A stretch of DNA of 64,000 bases from Elymus sibiricus. Taxonomy: Eukaryota; Streptophyta; Magnoliopsida; Poales; Poaceae. Where the stretch lies: the NCBI GenBank assembly GCA_039707655.1, contig CM077675.1, forward strand, positions 416,205,162 to 416,269,161, in the 5' to 3' direction. A model generated the notes under the pieces. The model ran no database searches. It saw only the letters and a program-made list of their open reading frames with translations, and was not told where the DNA came from. The translations under genes were made by a program, and so were the position numbers. Position 1 is the first letter of the stretch; each line of letters begins with the position of its first letter. Shown one piece after another: positions 22,199-35,274 of this stretch.

Positions 22199-22753
22199 TT
22201 CTCACATCCACCAATTGGCCATCGGTGTGGTAGAGTAGGGTGCACGGATTGGAGTCGGCCTAAAAAGACGTGTGTGCGGCATCGGAGGTCCTAAGGCAAA
22301 GGAACCAGAAGATTATATACGTTGATGAGGGTGCAACATGTAATTACCATGAGGGCGTTGAGCTCAGCTAATGTAGAAGCCCCAACTAGCATGCCAGAGA
22401 CGGAGGACAAGCTGCTATGAGAAGGTGCGGGTGTGGTTGCGGTTGCGAGAGCAGGTGCGGCTGCTATGTTCACTGAATTGCTCCCAAAGAAGTTGGAAGG
22501 GGAAACTCATCTACCTTTGCGGTTGGATTTTTTTGAGCCCACTCAACAACATCTGGAAGGAAGGAAGACAACGAAACTACAAAATAAATTCTGCAGGCAG
22601 CTAACGCTGCCACGACTGCCTCAAGTTTGGACTTTTCTTTGGTTGCAACTATGGCTTTCTCGACCACATGCGCCACCTTCTCATGGATAGACACTTCGCA
22701 CATCTTCCTTATCTTCACATGCTCCTCCTTGTCCTCCTTGTAGTAGTACTTCC
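22199..22753 (-). other. Duplicated segment, copy 1 (exon-like on the minus strand)
   Basis: It matches 53040-53612 along its length, with about 28 bp fewer at the palindrome site. On the minus strand it reads exon-like: YYYKEDKEEHVKIRKMCEVS, then an alanine-rich hydrophobic stretch (frames 22470-22766 and 22291-22473). In both copies it is directly followed by the same LTR, and ends in cttcc, the target-site sequence of Athila-2. I do not recognise the protein; the original sequence is probably another transposon or a hypothetical gene. Confidence 0.5.
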
Positions 22754-24113
22754 TGATAACCCACAAGTATAGGGCATCGCGACAGTCTTCACGGGTAGTA
22801 TTTCACCCTAATTTATTGATTCGACATAAGGGGACCCAAAGAATATTTATTGGCCTTGACAGCTGAGTTGTCAATTCAACCACACTTGGGATATCTATCT
22901 GCAGCAAAAGTTTAGTAGCGCGACAAATAATAGTAACAGTAGTAACAGTAGCAATTGAGTAGCAAATGTGACAGTAATAGCAGCAGTAGTAACTTAGCAA
23001 GATTTAGTAGATGTAAAGCTTAGGCCATGGTGCAGCGATGGAAAGATATGGATGAAATCAATCATGTAACAGTTACACGCTAGAGTGACACATTACTAGC
23101 TCCAATTCATCAATATAATGTAGGCATGTATTCCGTATATAGTCATACATGCCTGTGATAAGAATTTGCACGACATCTTTTGTCCTACCCTCTCGTGGCA
23201 GCGGGATATTAAAGCCTCCTTTTAACAGAGAACCAGAATAAAGCATTAACACATAGTGAATACATGAACTCCTCAAACTACGACAATCACCGAAAAGAAT
23301 CCCAATTATTGTCACCTTGGGGTATGCGGATCAAGACACGTAGTAGGTGCATAAAACTTGCAAGATAGGATCCAAATCACTCTTATATTCATTAAAACAT
23401 AATAGGTTCAGATCTGAAATCATGGCACTCGGTCCCTAGTGACAAGCATTAAGCATAGCAAAGTCATAGCAACATCAATCTCAGAACATAGTGGATACTA
23501 GGGATCAAGCCCTATCAAAATTACTCAATTACATGATCAATTCCATCCACACCCATCACCGACCAGCTAGCCTACAGAGGAATTACTCACGCCCGGTGGT
23601 GAGCGTCATTGAATAGTTGATGGAGAAGGGTTGGTGATGACGACGGCGACTATCTCCGCTCTCCGGAGCCCCAAACCTACTCCAGATCAGCCCTCCCGAG
23701 GAAGAACAGGAGGTGGCGGCGGCTCCGTCTCATAGATTGCAATGAAAACTTCTCTCTGATTTTTTCCTCTGGGAATAGAAATTTATAGGAGTGGAATTAG
23801 GGTCGAGGGAGCCTCGTGGGCCCCACATGCCATCCGGGTGCGGCCAAGGGGGTGGTTGCGTCCTCTTGGCTTGTGGCCCACAGGCAGGCTCCCTCTGGTG
23901 GATCTTCGCTCCATAATTCTTCATATATTCCACAAATAATTCACAAAAAGTTTTGTCCAATTCTGGGAACTTTTATTTCTGCAGAAAAATAACACAAAAG
24001 AAGTTCTGCTGAAAACAACGTCAGTACGGGTTAGTTTCATTCAAATCATGCAAATTAGAGTCCAAAAGAAGATCAAAAGTGTTTGGAAAAGTAGCTACGT
24101 TTGAGACGTATCA
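22754..24113 (-). repeat. Athila-2-type LTR, duplicated copy
   Basis: It begins tgataacccacaag and ends cgtatca (1360 bp). At sites where the two Athila-2 LTRs differ (about 22790-22920), this copy agrees with 53613-54864 and not with 61652-63066. It is therefore a copy of the left LTR and not an independent insertion. It keeps a roughly 165-bp piece deleted from 53613-54864 and lacks an 18-bp piece near 23205 that both others have. The GC hairpin is at about 23815-23905. Confidence 0.88.
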
Positions 24114-24914
24114 ATTCCCCAAGCTTAACTAATTGCTTGTCCTCAAGAAATTAAGTTGATAAACAGAAAGTGATAAACAAAACTTTTACAAACTCTTTGT
24201 TCTTTTTGATGTATATATGCTTAGCTAGTGTTCAAGTTTTCAGCATAAATCATAAGTAACTATATCCATCATAATAATTAATAAATCATAATAACTCATG
24301 GCAATACGTAACTAGCTAGCAAGCAATAATAAAGTATCTCACATGTCAACAATTTGTCAAAACAATCACAATATAATATGATGACATGGTATTTTGCTAG
24401 CCCTTTCCGAGACCGCAAAACATAAATGCAGAGCACCTCTCAGGTTCAAGCAACGACTAAAGATTATAATTCAGGGTAGAAAAGATCCAGTGATGCTCAC
24501 ATCCAACAATAACTAGACTCAATGCATAAGAATGACAATAGTGCTCTCCAGTCTAGTGCTTTTAATAAGAGAATGATGACTCGATAATAAATAACATGAA
24601 TGGCCCTTGGCAGAGGGAAGCATTGATTTGCAGAGGTGCCAGAGCTCAAGGTTTTAAAACAGAGTCAAGTGTATTATTTTGAGTGGTGTGCTTTTACTGT
24701 CAATGTCACGATAGAGTTTTTGATATCTTCCATGCTAAACCAATTATTGGCGGTTCCCAAACGGAAATAAAAAGTTTACTCCTTTCCACCATCCTTACAC
24801 AAACCAAGGCTAACCGAATCCACGGGTGCCTGCCAACATATCATTTGTCCTAGGAGTTTTTCTATTTAGTTTTGATTATGCAGGACTGGGCATCCTTGTT
24901 TTACTAGCCTCTCT
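24114..24914 (-). mobile_element. Athila-2-type internal 3' region, duplicated copy, cut by Tat-1
   Basis: It starts with the polypurine tract complement attccccaagcttaa and aligns with 54865-55666 throughout. Homology stops exactly at gcctctct (24907-24914), where the LTR of Tat-1 begins. Non-coding. Confidence 0.85.
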
Positions 24915-25912
24915 TGACGGGGGGATAACCCCGGGTTAGCCTCAGAAGGACCGAAGATTTCATGTTCTTAAAACGACCACGGGGCATCCTACGCCCCCAC
25001 CGTGGGCCGGCTCCTCTAGGTCGGCTGTGCAGCGCGATCCGGCTCGATACGGAGCCGCTAGCCGTCCTGCTCCTGGGCTCCCTGGCGACCCGCCAGCCGG
25101 CGGGTCAGCGCCTCTCAGATCAACCCGACGAGGCTACAGCAACTCTGGCATCACTGACCGGGATCCGTGCGACTGTCGTGCGCCCGCCATGCCGCTGGTC
25201 AGCACAAGCATGGCTATAGTGGAGGCGGCCGTACCGCTGATCGCAGCCGACTGCGACTGGGCAAGGCCGCACAGTGACGACACGCCTCCAACCACTCCAT
25301 TACCTACCCCCGCGTGGCTACAGTGTGGCCGGCCATACCGCTAACCACGGCCGGCTACCACAAGACGACGCCGCGTAGGACAGCCCGTACTGCGACGTGA
25401 CGGGCAAGCACCAACAGTGACGACCGGCCAACGGGCCCCCTCCAGCTCCCGACGCGACCCTGCAGCCGGCGGGCCCTACAAGCGACAAGACCTCTCAGCC
25501 GGTGGGCCCCTGGCCGGTTAGAGCCGCAGCCAGTTGGGGCCCACCAGCCCCATACACGCATATTGTAATCCAGGGGGTTGGCCTATAAAACCCCCTGGAG
25601 CCACCCCATGCAAGGGGTCGGCCGTTTTTCCCTCAGACACACACATCCACGCAGAGAGGCAAGGGGGCCTACGAGCCCATTCTCCCTCCTCTAGCCAACA
25701 GCTCAAGGAGCACCATTGTCGCCTCCTCGGTTCATCAACTAGACCAGTAGGACTAGGGGTTTTAACTCCCATGGAGGGCCCCGTACCTGGGTACATCGCG
25801 TGTCGCGCACCGCTTGTCCCCGATCCCGTTTCCAGAGCCCACCGGCGTCCTTTCGGCCCCAACCACTCTCGATAAGACACCCCATGGCATCTGTCATGAG
25901 AAAACGATGACA
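24915..25912 (+). repeat. 5' LTR of Tat-1
   Basis: It begins tgacggggggataacccc and ends gatgaca, 998 bp, about two-thirds GC. A TATA box tataaaac lies at 25583-25590. Long frames on both strands here (for example 25518-26351 minus) follow from GC composition and are not genes. Confidence 0.75.
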
Positions 25913-25932
25913 GTTGGCGCCCGCCGTGGGGC
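25913..25932 (+). promoter_or_regulatory. Primer-binding site region of Tat-1
   Basis: gttggcgcccgccgtggggc directly follows the LTR. The wording closely resembles the site of Tat-2 (28805-28824). I do not assign the tRNA. Confidence 0.65.
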
Positions 25933-25939
25933 CGTCCGC

Positions 25940-28256
25940 GGCGCCGGCCGGAGTCACGCTCCGGGCGGGACATTTCGCCGACTCCACCGGGCGCCTCACG
26001 TCCGGACCAATCTGCATGCCCGTGGAGCCCCCCCCCCCCCGGAAGCCTCTGCGGCGCAAAACCGCGGCTCCGCCTGCCCCGCAGGCGTCGCCACTGACTC
26101 TTCCGCCGAGCCGTGCCACGACGACGTCTCGCTCGACGTCGACGGCCTCTGCACCCTCCTCGGCAGGCAACGCCTCGGCAACTCGCCCGCCTCCGACGAG
26201 TACCCCAGCGAGGTGCTCGACTGCAGCGACCCACCACAGTCTGCGGGCATGGCCGCCTCGAGCGGCGCTGACAGCCTCCGCGTCCTCGTTGAGGTGATGG
26301 CCACCGGCTCCTCGACGAGCTCCGGTTGCGCCAGAGCCGAGGCGAGCACAAACGCCTCTATGGCTCACGCTAGGACGGAGGCAGACACGGCTGCCGCCGC
26401 TGCCCATCCGAGCACCTCTGACCTCCTCCTCTCCACCCTCTAGGGGTTGAGCACCCCCATCGTGCCAACGGCCAATCCGACCACCGCCACGGTCGAGCTA
26501 GAGGCGGCCCGCAAACAGCTGTTTGCGGAGGCCAGCTGCCTCACGTCCGCTCGACGCCAGATGGAGGCCGCACAGCCGGAATACAACTCCGATTACGGCC
26601 TCACCCAGGCGGGCGTCGAGCCCAGCCAGTGTGGGGACGTCCGTAGCGGTGGCCGCGTGGTTGCGGAAATCCTTGGCGGCAAGCTGCCCACCTACGACAC
26701 TCCCGCGGCTAACATGAGAGCCGCCCAGGTGGCCTACAATGATATGGCCACCCTGGAGGGCGAGGAGCGCGCGCAGGAGAAGCGGCACATCCAGGACCTC
26801 ATCGCCGCAGCCAACTCGCAGCAGGCCCGCCTCGACACGGCCGGTGCCGGCTCCAAGCTCCCCCACCTCGAAGGTGAGGGCTAGCGGGCCGCTAGCAGCC
26901 GCCTACATGCCCAACACTCTTCCACCACCCATGGCTCCGGCCGGCGAGCCCAGGGAAGCCGCAGCCGGCGTTCTCAACACGGGAACGAGCAACCGGCAGT
27001 CACCAGCCAGCGTAACGACACCTCGGAGGGCGAACGCCGACGTGATCGGGCCCACACCCCACCTCCGCGACAAGAGCGTGCGCGCTCGCCCGCCCCGGCC
27101 GTCCGCGCCGAGCTCGTGGCCCGGCTCGGGCCGCACGTCCCGCACAGTGAAAACGACGCCAGTCTTCGTATCGACCGGCTGGCGCAGTCGGGCCCCCAGG
27201 AGGAGGAGGGCCCGATCGGGCCGGCATGTTTCGGCCCCTGGATCCGCAACGAGCCGTTCCCCGTCGGTTTCGCGCTCCCCCGCGACACTCCGAAGTACAA
27301 CGGCACCGCCAAGCCAGAGGACTGGCTGATCGACTACACCACCGCAATCGGCATCGCCATGGGAAACAAACGCGTGGTTGTGCGCTACGTCCCCCTCATG
27401 TTGGTTGGCTCAGCCCGGACATGGCTGAACAGCCTGCCGGTCGGCAGCATCAACGCCTGGGTGGACTTCGAGGAGGCGTTCGTTCGCAACTTCACCGGCA
27501 CCTACAAGCGCCCCGGCCGCCCCGCGAGCTCGCCATGTGCATCCAGGGGCTAGAGGAGTCCCTCCGCGACTACCTCACGCGCTGGACCGAGCTGCGCAAC
27601 TGCTGCGAAGGAGTGCACGAGGTGCAGGCCATCCAGTACTTCTCCAAGGGCTGTAGAGATGGCACCCTGCTCAAGCACAAGATCATGTGCTCTGAGCCGG
27701 CCACCCTGGCGGAACTCATGGCGAAGGCAGATAAGTATGCTATGGCCGACTCCGTGATGAGGATCAAGGTCAACGCGACCGGCAAAGCCGTTCAGCCGCC
27801 TGCCGCCTCGCGGCCGGCCGGCGACAACAGGCAGCAACAGAACAACAAGCGGAATGCCGACCAGCTGGAACCCCATTACGGGAGCAAGGAAGTTGCCACC
27901 ATCGAGGAGGAGCAGCCAGCTGCCCAGGCCTCTAGCCAGCGTCAGCGGACCGGCAAGGTCACTTGGAAGCCTAAGCTCACCTTTGAGCAGATGCTCGACG
28001 CTCCCTGCAAAATGCATTCCGGGGCGAAGCCGGCCATGCACACGCTCCGGCAGTGCAACTTCTCCCAGCGGCTAGCCCGAGGCGAGGGTCTTCCGGCTCC
28101 TCCGCCTCCTGCTCCCCGTGCTCCAGCACCCGCGCCAGCTCCGGCCCAACCACCGTCTCCGACTCCCAACGACGGCCATCTCCACGACCAGTTCCCCGAC
28201 CAGGACGGGGCCTACGTCGTCTTCACCAGCGAGGGCACCGACAAGCATAGCCAGCG
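25940..28256 (+). pseudogene. gag: gag of Tat-1, broken, 3' part displaced by Tat-2
   Basis: One frame runs through TAG stops at 26441-26443 and 26882-26884 up to about 27510. There a small indel moves the reading to another frame, which continues to 28256 (CIQGLEESLRDYLTRWTELR). The N-terminal part is alanine/serine-rich. The retrotransposon gag domain is clear at 27230-27720 (SARTWLNSLPVGSINAWVDF, FVRNFTGTYKRP). The tail is proline-rich (APAPAPAPAQPP). After Tat-2 the same frame resumes at 41275, with SQR at the join encoded by the target duplication cagcg. The exact start codon is unclear because of the stops. Confidence 0.8.
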
Positions 28257-28804
28257 TGTTGGGGATATAAACCCACAATGAGACCCGCCCTTGTAGGACC
28301 GGGTCATGAAGTTGGCGGCTTAGCAGTGAGGCCTTAAACGGGAAAGAAGAATAAGACAAGGCCTGGAAGTGACTTGCCAGACGGGCCTGGCGGAGGACCA
28401 GAGCTGGAAGGCAACGTGTGACCCGGAGCTGTAAGCCGTCGGGAGACGGCTTGCCAGACAAGGCAAGTTGATTTAGAGATAAGGTCGGTTACTAGATGTA
28501 ACCCGGCCCGGACTCTTGTAAGCCTAGGGCCTCGACCTATATATATAAAGGCGGGTTCCCTGGGCGGCTTAAGGTACGAAACCTTTGATCGAGTGCTAGG
28601 TCAAGCGAATTCCACTCCCTTGTAATCGATACCCAATCAATACATATCAAAGCAGGACGTAGGCTATTACCTCCTTCGAGAGGGGCCGAACCTGGGTAAA
28701 TCTGTGTCTTTCATCCCGACCAACCCCTTCGAGTTAACCGCCGTAGCGATGGCTTCACCCTTAAGTCCTTGCACTCGGACATCTGCCGTGATAAAACCAC
28801 GACA
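28257..28804 (+). repeat. 5' LTR of Tat-2
   Basis: 548 bp. The TATA box tatatatataaagg lies at about 28539-28552. It contains about 170 bp (28423-28599) missing from the 3' LTR. Confidence 0.92.
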
Positions 28805-28824
28805 GTTGGCACCCACCGTGGGGC
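28805..28824 (+). promoter_or_regulatory. Primer-binding site region of Tat-2
   Basis: gttggcacccaccgtggggc follows the LTR directly, the characteristic Tat-lineage wording. Confidence 0.7.
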
Positions 28825-28892
28825 TGATGCACGGTGGTTTGGAATACTAGAAGGGCTCTCTCCCAGGGATCGAGGGATACGCTATTGGCAGG

Positions 28893-30079
28893 ATGACTAA
28901 GAGTCGCCACGGCAAGCTCTACATCGACGATGCTGGCTGGGGCCCCGAGGCCGACTCAATCGAGTACGGGTACCGGGTCCCCTTCGGTGGAATTCAGGTT
29001 TTCATTGGCAAGATCGGCGGATCTAAGCCCGGGCCGGACATCTGCACCAACCTCATCGAGTCGGCCCGGCATGCGCAACCCGCCCGGATCCAGCCGGGCC
29101 GGAAGCACGTCTTCGTCGGCTTCACCCAAGGCGCGGAACTTGAGGAAGGTTCTGTGTCACGGGAAGAAACCCTCATCTGCTCAGAGGATGGATCCTCGAG
29201 CGGAGAGGCGGAATCAATCTACCAGCTTCATAACGGTGGACTTGGGGGCTACTTCGATGGTGACAGTATTCCAGAGCCCTATGAGCCGCCGAGCCAAGCC
29301 GCCATCTTCCTGGTGGGCACGGTGCCGGTTTCCAGCAGAACAGCGGCTGGGGCAACGGCTGCAGGCGTGGCAGGATCCGGGTCAGCCATGCCACCGGCTA
29401 AAGTTTTGCTGGATCTGATGAACGAGCTGACAACTCTCATGGGAGTCGAGGTCACAACAGAAAACCAAGCAAACCGTAACGCAGAGATCGCGAGGCTGAA
29501 GGACCAAATGACCAGGGCCCAGGAGGAGATCAATGCGTTGCAGGCTCAGATGGATGCTGAGCTGGAGCACCTCAGGGCTGAAGCTTTTCGCCTTAGTCTG
29601 GATCAACAAGCCTTAGAGGCAGTTTTTCGGATGAGGCCAGAAATCTTTTTAACACACCGGGAGCAGGACCGAACGCGCCTCTGACCATGACCCGAATGGC
29701 GGAAGTGCCTGGGAATAGGGCGGCGACTTAGCATCGGCAGCCAGACCCGCCCCGCAGGAATCAGAGCCCGCCGCAGCGTTTTCTGACACCACCTGGTCAT
29801 TACTCTAACCCGGTGGAGAACATGATAGCAGCGGCTGCCAGGCTCAATGCGCTCCCCCTTGCTAAGGGGACACATTTCGCCGAAGAGGCAAGGAATGCCA
29901 TTGGGTACTTGCAGACTGTAGTGGCTCAACAGGAGAAGTATACTTACAGCCGGAGTCGTGTGCACTCAACCCCCATCCCAAGCCGCAGTTATAGCTGGCA
30001 TTTGGAGTCACCGGCGGTCTCTAGCAGTGAGCGACGTCGAAACCCGCCCCGTGATGACCCACCCGTTATCAACGCTTAG
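28893..30079 (+). pseudogene. N-terminal gag region of Tat-2, frameshifted
   Basis: It opens at ATG 28893 (MTKSRHGKLYIDDAGWGPEA) and is clear to about 29640. This part has an alanine/glycine linker and a coiled coil near residues 195-245 (IARLKDQMTRAQEEINALQA). A frameshift near 29630-29640 and a stop near 29728 break it, and the reading resumes at 29813 (MIAAAARLNALPLAKG). A TAG at 30077-30079 separates it from the main gag-protease frame, which continues in the same phase. This is the N-terminal extension typical of Tat Gag. Confidence 0.7.
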
Positions 30080-30085
30080 GAAATT

Positions 30086-32071
30086 GTGGATCATGCCAGA
30101 GCTCAGCGCGAGGCGGCGGCTGCGGTGGCTTACCAAGACCCGCCCCCAGTAACACCTTCAACTTCGGTGGGAGCCAGAGTCACCTCCAAAGTTGTGGGAG
30201 TGCCGTGTTTAGCACCGGCTCTGCGGAACGAGCGCCTGCCAAAGGATTTTAAGGGTCTGCGCAAAGTGCCTAATTATACAGTTGATCTACCTCCAGAAGC
30301 CTGGATCGAGAGTTATGAGCTAGCCATGGAGATGTTAGATGCCAGTGATGCAGTCTGTGCTAAGTACTTCATCATGATGTTGGAAGGACCGACTCGTACA
30401 TGGTTAAAGGGTTTGCCACCCAATACCATTAATTCCTGGGCCAAGTTGAAAGCAAGGTTCATCAAGAATTTTCAAGGGACGTGCAAGCAGCCTATGACGA
30501 TCGTTGATTTGGATCATTGCGTGCAAAGGGAGGATGAGTCGGCCCATCATTGGGTCCGGCGGGTCTCAACCATCATCCACTCGTCTGATAATATCACGGC
30601 GGCTCAGGCGGTTCTGATTCTGGAGAAAAACTGTCACTTTTTGCCCCTTAAGCAGAAGCTTGGAAAGCTCAAGCGCTCTTGCCAGGACATGGGTGAGCTC
30701 ATGGCGGCTCTTACTAAATATGCAGATTCGGACAACACGAAGGATCCTGGGTCTGATGATGAGAAATCGGCTAAGGGTAAGAAGAATGGCAACGGCAAGG
30801 GTCAGCAGCAGAACGGGGCAGGAAATAACAATCCAGGCAATGGCGGTAAACGGAAGCATCCAGATGGCGGGTCAGATCTGGTGGCCAATACCAACACTGG
30901 GAACAACCGTGGCAAGGGTAACGGCAAACCACCTTTCGGCAAAGGCAAGCCTTTCAACATGGAAGCAATGCTTAACGACCCCTACCTGAAGCACAGTCTT
31001 CCCAACAAACCATCCACTCATGCTTGGAAGGATTGTTATATCATGCGGGAGTTCCAGAATTACAGCCTTAACCAGCATCACGGTAACGACAATGGACCGC
31101 CCGGTGGGTCAGGGTCCGGCTCTCATGGGTTCGGTTTTGGTGTAGGCGGCTCAAACTCTCGTTATCAGGGTCAAGGTAACCACGGAGGTCATAATCTACA
31201 GCCTGGCAATGGTGGTCAGCAGCAAAATAATCAATCAGGGTATCAAAGCAAACCAAAGCAGCTTAATGGAGGCCAGTATCACATCTTTACAACAAGTCTT
31301 GATAAGCGTGATCAGAAGGTGCGCAAGAGGGCGGTTAACGCAGCCATGCCGGCTCTTCCGCAATATTTAAAGTGGTCTGAGCACACGATATCATGGAGCA
31401 GGGAGGATCACCCGCCGCGAGTTGATAACCCGGGGCACTTGGCCCTTGTGGTAGCCCCTCAAGTAGGAGGCTACATGTTCAGCAAGGTGCTGATGGATGG
31501 TGGCAGCAGCATCAACATCCTTTACTATGATACTTTCCGTCGGATGAACCTGGTTGACAAGGATCTCAAGCCGTCATCCACAGTTTTTCACGGCGTGGTA
31601 CCCGGCAAATCAGCTTATCCAATGGGAAAAATTGCCCTTGAGGTAGCTTTTGGTGATGAATTCAACTACAGGGTGGAGACCTTATGGTTTGAGGTGGTTA
31701 AAATCAAGAGGCCATATCATGCTCTGTTTGGACGGCTGGCTTATGCCAAGTTCATGGCTCGGCCCTGCTATGTTTACTTGCAGCTCAAGATGCCTGGTCT
31801 GAAGTGGACGATTACGGTGCATGGTGATCGGAAGATTGCTCTTGAGTGCAAAGAAGGTGATGCTGCGTATGCGGAGTCAAGTTGTGCTGAGGCAGAGCTC
31901 AAGGTTTATAAAGACAATGTTGACCCGGCGGATATGACCCCGTTGAAGAAGCCTAGCACAGAATCTGACCCGCCCCTGAAATTTGTGGCAGAGGATACCA
32001 AGTTGGTGGACTTTGTTCCTGGCGACTCAACGCAGCAGTTCACTATCGGGGCCAATATGGACCCCAAATAG
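30086..32071 (+). pseudogene. gag: gag-protease region of Tat-2 (661 open codons)
   Basis: The capsid-type gag domain is at codons about 60-190 (GPTRTWLKGLPPNTINSWAK, FIKNFQGTCKQP). A glycine/asparagine-rich basic linker follows (KGKKNGNGKGQQQNGAGN, RGKGNGKPPFGKGKPF), where nucleic-acid binding is likely. No CCHC knuckle is visible. The aspartic protease is at about 465-560 (VLMDGGSSINILYYD). The stretch ends at TAG 32069-32071 (context DPK-stop-ES), directly before the reverse transcriptase part in the same frame. Tat-1 has a TAG at the equivalent place. Because of the stops this is part of one gag-pol pseudogene. Confidence 0.85.
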
Positions 32072-35000
32072 GAAAGCGCGCTCATCGAATTCATCCGTGA
32101 GAATGGGGACATCTTTGCATGGAAGCCTTCTGACATGCCGGGTGTACCGAGAGAATTCGCTGAGCACCACCTTAATGTGGATTCTAAGTTTAAGCCAGTC
32201 AAACAATTCCTCCGTCGTTTTAACGAAGAGCGGCGTAAAGCTATTGGGAAGAGGTAGCCCGGCTCTTAGCAGCAGGGTTTATCGTGGAGGTTTTTCACCC
32301 GGAGTGGTTGGCCAACCCCGTGCTCGTACTTAAGAAGAACGGCATGTGGCGCATGTGTGTAGATTACACAGATCTCAACAAGACGTGTTCGGTTGATCCG
32401 TTTGCTCTCCCCCGTATCGATCAGATCATTGATGCAATGGCGGGTTGTGAGAGTTTATGTTTCCTGGACGCTTATTCGGGTTATCATCAGATCAAGATGG
32501 CAGTCAAAGACCAAGAGAAAACGTCTTTCATCACGCCTTTTGGAGCTTTCTGCTACGTGTCTATGCCTTTTGGACTCAAAAGTGTGCAGGCGACTTATCA
32601 ACGTTGTGTGCAGAACTGTCTTCATAGTCAAATTGGACGCAATGTTCATGCTTATGTGGATGATAGTGTGGTCAAGTCAAGGAAGAAGGAGACTCTGCTG
32701 GACGACTTGAAGGAAACTTTTGATAACCTGCGGGTTTACAAGATGATGCTTAATCCGGCTAAGTGTGTTTTTGGTGTACCTGCAGGCAAGCTCCTGGTAT
32801 TTTTGGTTTCAAAACGGGGCATTGAAGCTAACTCGGATAAAATAAAGGCCATCACCTCATTATCTAAACCGGCGTGCGTTAATGATGTCCAGCGCTTGGC
32901 GGGTCGTATTGCCGCTTTAAGCCGGTTCATAAGCCGCCTGGGCGAGAAGGCTATTCCTTTGTATCAGATGATGAAGAAGACAGATGATTTTGCCTCGAGT
33001 GATGTTGCCAATGATGCGTTTGAGGCGCTCAAAAAACAGTTGGTTGAGCCGCCCATCTTGGCTGCTCCCGTGGAAAAAGAGCCTTTGCTCTTGTACGTGG
33101 CGGCTAATAATAAAGCCGTCAGTGCTGCAGTCGTTGTGGAGCGCAAGGAGGCAGGCAAAGAGTATCCAGTCCAGCAGCCAGTTTATTATGTCAGTGAGGT
33201 TTTGACAGAGTCCATGCAAAGGTATCCGCATTGGCAAAAGTTGGTGTTTGGAGTGTTCATGGCAAATCCCAAATTGAAGCATTATTTCCTTGGACATCCA
33301 ATCATGGTGGTCAGCTCTGCTCCTTTGGGAGATATTATTCAGAATAGAGAAGCCACTGGCAGGATTGCCAAGTGGACGATTGAGCTTGGGCCTCTTAATT
33401 TGAAGTATGTGCCTCGAACAGCTCTCAAGCCTCAAGCCCTGGTGGATTTTATCAATGACTGGACGGAGTGTCAAGCACCTGAAGAGAAGCCGGACAATAC
33501 TTATTGGACAATTCACTTTGATGGATCCAGGCAGTTGGAAGGCTCAGTGGCTGGAGTTGTTTTGACTTCCCCTAGAGGTGACAAGTTCTGTTACGTATTA
33601 AGGCTAATGTTTCCTTGTACTAACAATGCAGCTGAGTATGAAGCCTTGCTTCATGGGCTCCGTGTGGCCAAGGAGATGAAATGGAGCCGGGTCAGATGTC
33701 TCGGCGACTCAGACCTTGTGGCCTAGCAAGTCTCGGGCACGTGGGATTCTAAGGACCCTCGTATGGCGGCTTATCACTGGTCACTTTAAGGTCTATCAGG
33801 TGGACAATATTGATCGTTGGAAGAATGAGGCGGCTGATGCATTATCACGTTTGGGGTCTCAACGTAAGCCGGTGCCGCCTAATGTGTTTCTGGATGTCCT
33901 GCATCACCCGTCCGTCAAATTGCCTTCTGAGGAGGATCTTGCTATACCTGACCCGAAAGGACACTTGGTGGCGGCTCTTCGTGCTATTCCTGATTGGACG
34001 TTGTCTTATCTGGCGTATCTGACTCGCGGCGAGTTACCCGAGGATGAGACTTTGGCACGGAAAATCATAAGGCGGTCTAAGTCCATGACTATTGTCAATG
34101 GCGAGTTGCACAGATGCAGCGTGACTGGTGTTTTTCAACGATGCGTTTCTCCTTAGGAGGGCCGTGAAATCTTGCAAGAGATACATGCCGGCGATTGTGG
34201 TCATCACGCCGGGTCAAAATCCTTGGTGGCCAAAGCCTTTCGGCACGGTTTTTACTGGTTGACAGCTCATGCAGATGCTGAGGATTTGGTCAGTAAATGT
34301 GACGGGTGTCAGATATTTGGACGACGTGCCCATGTGCCGGCTCAAGAATTGCGGATGATTCCAATCACCTGGCCTTTCGCGGTCTGGGGGCTTGATATGG
34401 TTGGACCATTTAAGAGGTCTAAAGATAAGAAGAACCACCTCTTGGTGGCGGTTGATAAATTTACTAAGTGGGTTGAGGCAGAGCCGGTCAGTAAGTGCGA
34501 CGCAGCAACATCAGTTCAGTTCGTCAAAAAGCTAATCTTTCATTTTGGTTACCCTCACAGTATAATTACTGACAATGGTACAAATCTGTCCAAGGGGGCT
34601 ATGAAAGAGTTCTGCGAAATCGAACACATCCACCTCGATGTGTCCTCCGTGGCTCATCCATAGTCTAATGGTCAAGCAGAGCGTGCTAACCAGGAAATTC
34701 TGAGAGGGATAAAACCCCGGCTTATGGTTCCTTTAGAACGAACACCGGGTTGTTGGGTGGAGGAATTACCTTCAGTTCTTTGGAGCATCAGAACCACCCC
34801 CAACAGATCAACACGCTATACGCCTTTCTTCATGGTTTATGGCGCAGAGGCTGTTCTCCCCAGTGATATCCGTCATGACTCGCCCAGGGTGGCGGCTTAC
34901 GTTGAAACTGATAATGAGACGGCGCGTCAGGATGCATTGGATGCCTTGGATGAAGAACGGGATCTTGCAGGAGCACGGTCGGCGATTTAGCAGCAAGATC

Positions 35001-35274
35001 TGCGATTTACCAGCAAGATCTGCGCCGCTATCATAGCCGCAGAGTCAAGACCCAAACGTTCCAAGAAGGCGACTTAGTGCTTCATCTAATTCAAGACCAG
35101 ACAGATATGCATAAGTTATCACCCCCCTGGGAAGGACCTTTTGTGATCAGCAGAAATCTCAACAATGGTTCCTATTATCTCATTGATGTGCGGGAGAGTT
35201 ACAAGTCACGCACTTCTGGGGAGGAGACTGCCAGGCCGTGGAACATTGCTCATCTTCGGCCTTACTACACTTGA
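32072..35274 (+). pseudogene. pol: pol of Tat-2: reverse transcriptase, dual RNase H, integrase, broken
   Basis: A frameshift near 32255 precedes a 480-codon frame (32284-33726). It holds reverse transcriptase with an intact AYVDD site (near codon 123) and a degenerate first RNase H (LLLYVAANNKAVSAAVV). A second, archaeal-type RNase H (IHFDGSRQLEGS, AAEYEALLHGL, GDSDLV) is present, the Tat-lineage hallmark. TAG stops at 33724, 34154, 34661 and 34988 and a frameshift near 33790 break the rest. Integrase has the zinc finger (CGHHAGSK ... KCDGCQ), catalytic Asp residues (GLDMVGPF, TDNGTN), the Glu (GQAERANQEI) and a GPF motif (PPWEGPFVI). A 20-bp tandem duplication at 34982-35021 shifts the frame once more. 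The last residues end at 35274. Confidence 0.9.
34982..35021 (+). repeat. 20-bp tandem duplication inside integrase of Tat-2
   Basis: gcgatttagcagcaagatct is followed at once by gcgatttaccagcaagatct. The copies differ at one base, tag versus tac. Twenty bases shift the frame. Confidence 0.9.

Noticed and set aside
25518..26351. 277-codon minus-strand Arg/Gly-rich frame
   Set aside because: Overlaps the Tat-1 LTR and gag start on the opposite strand; a composition effect.
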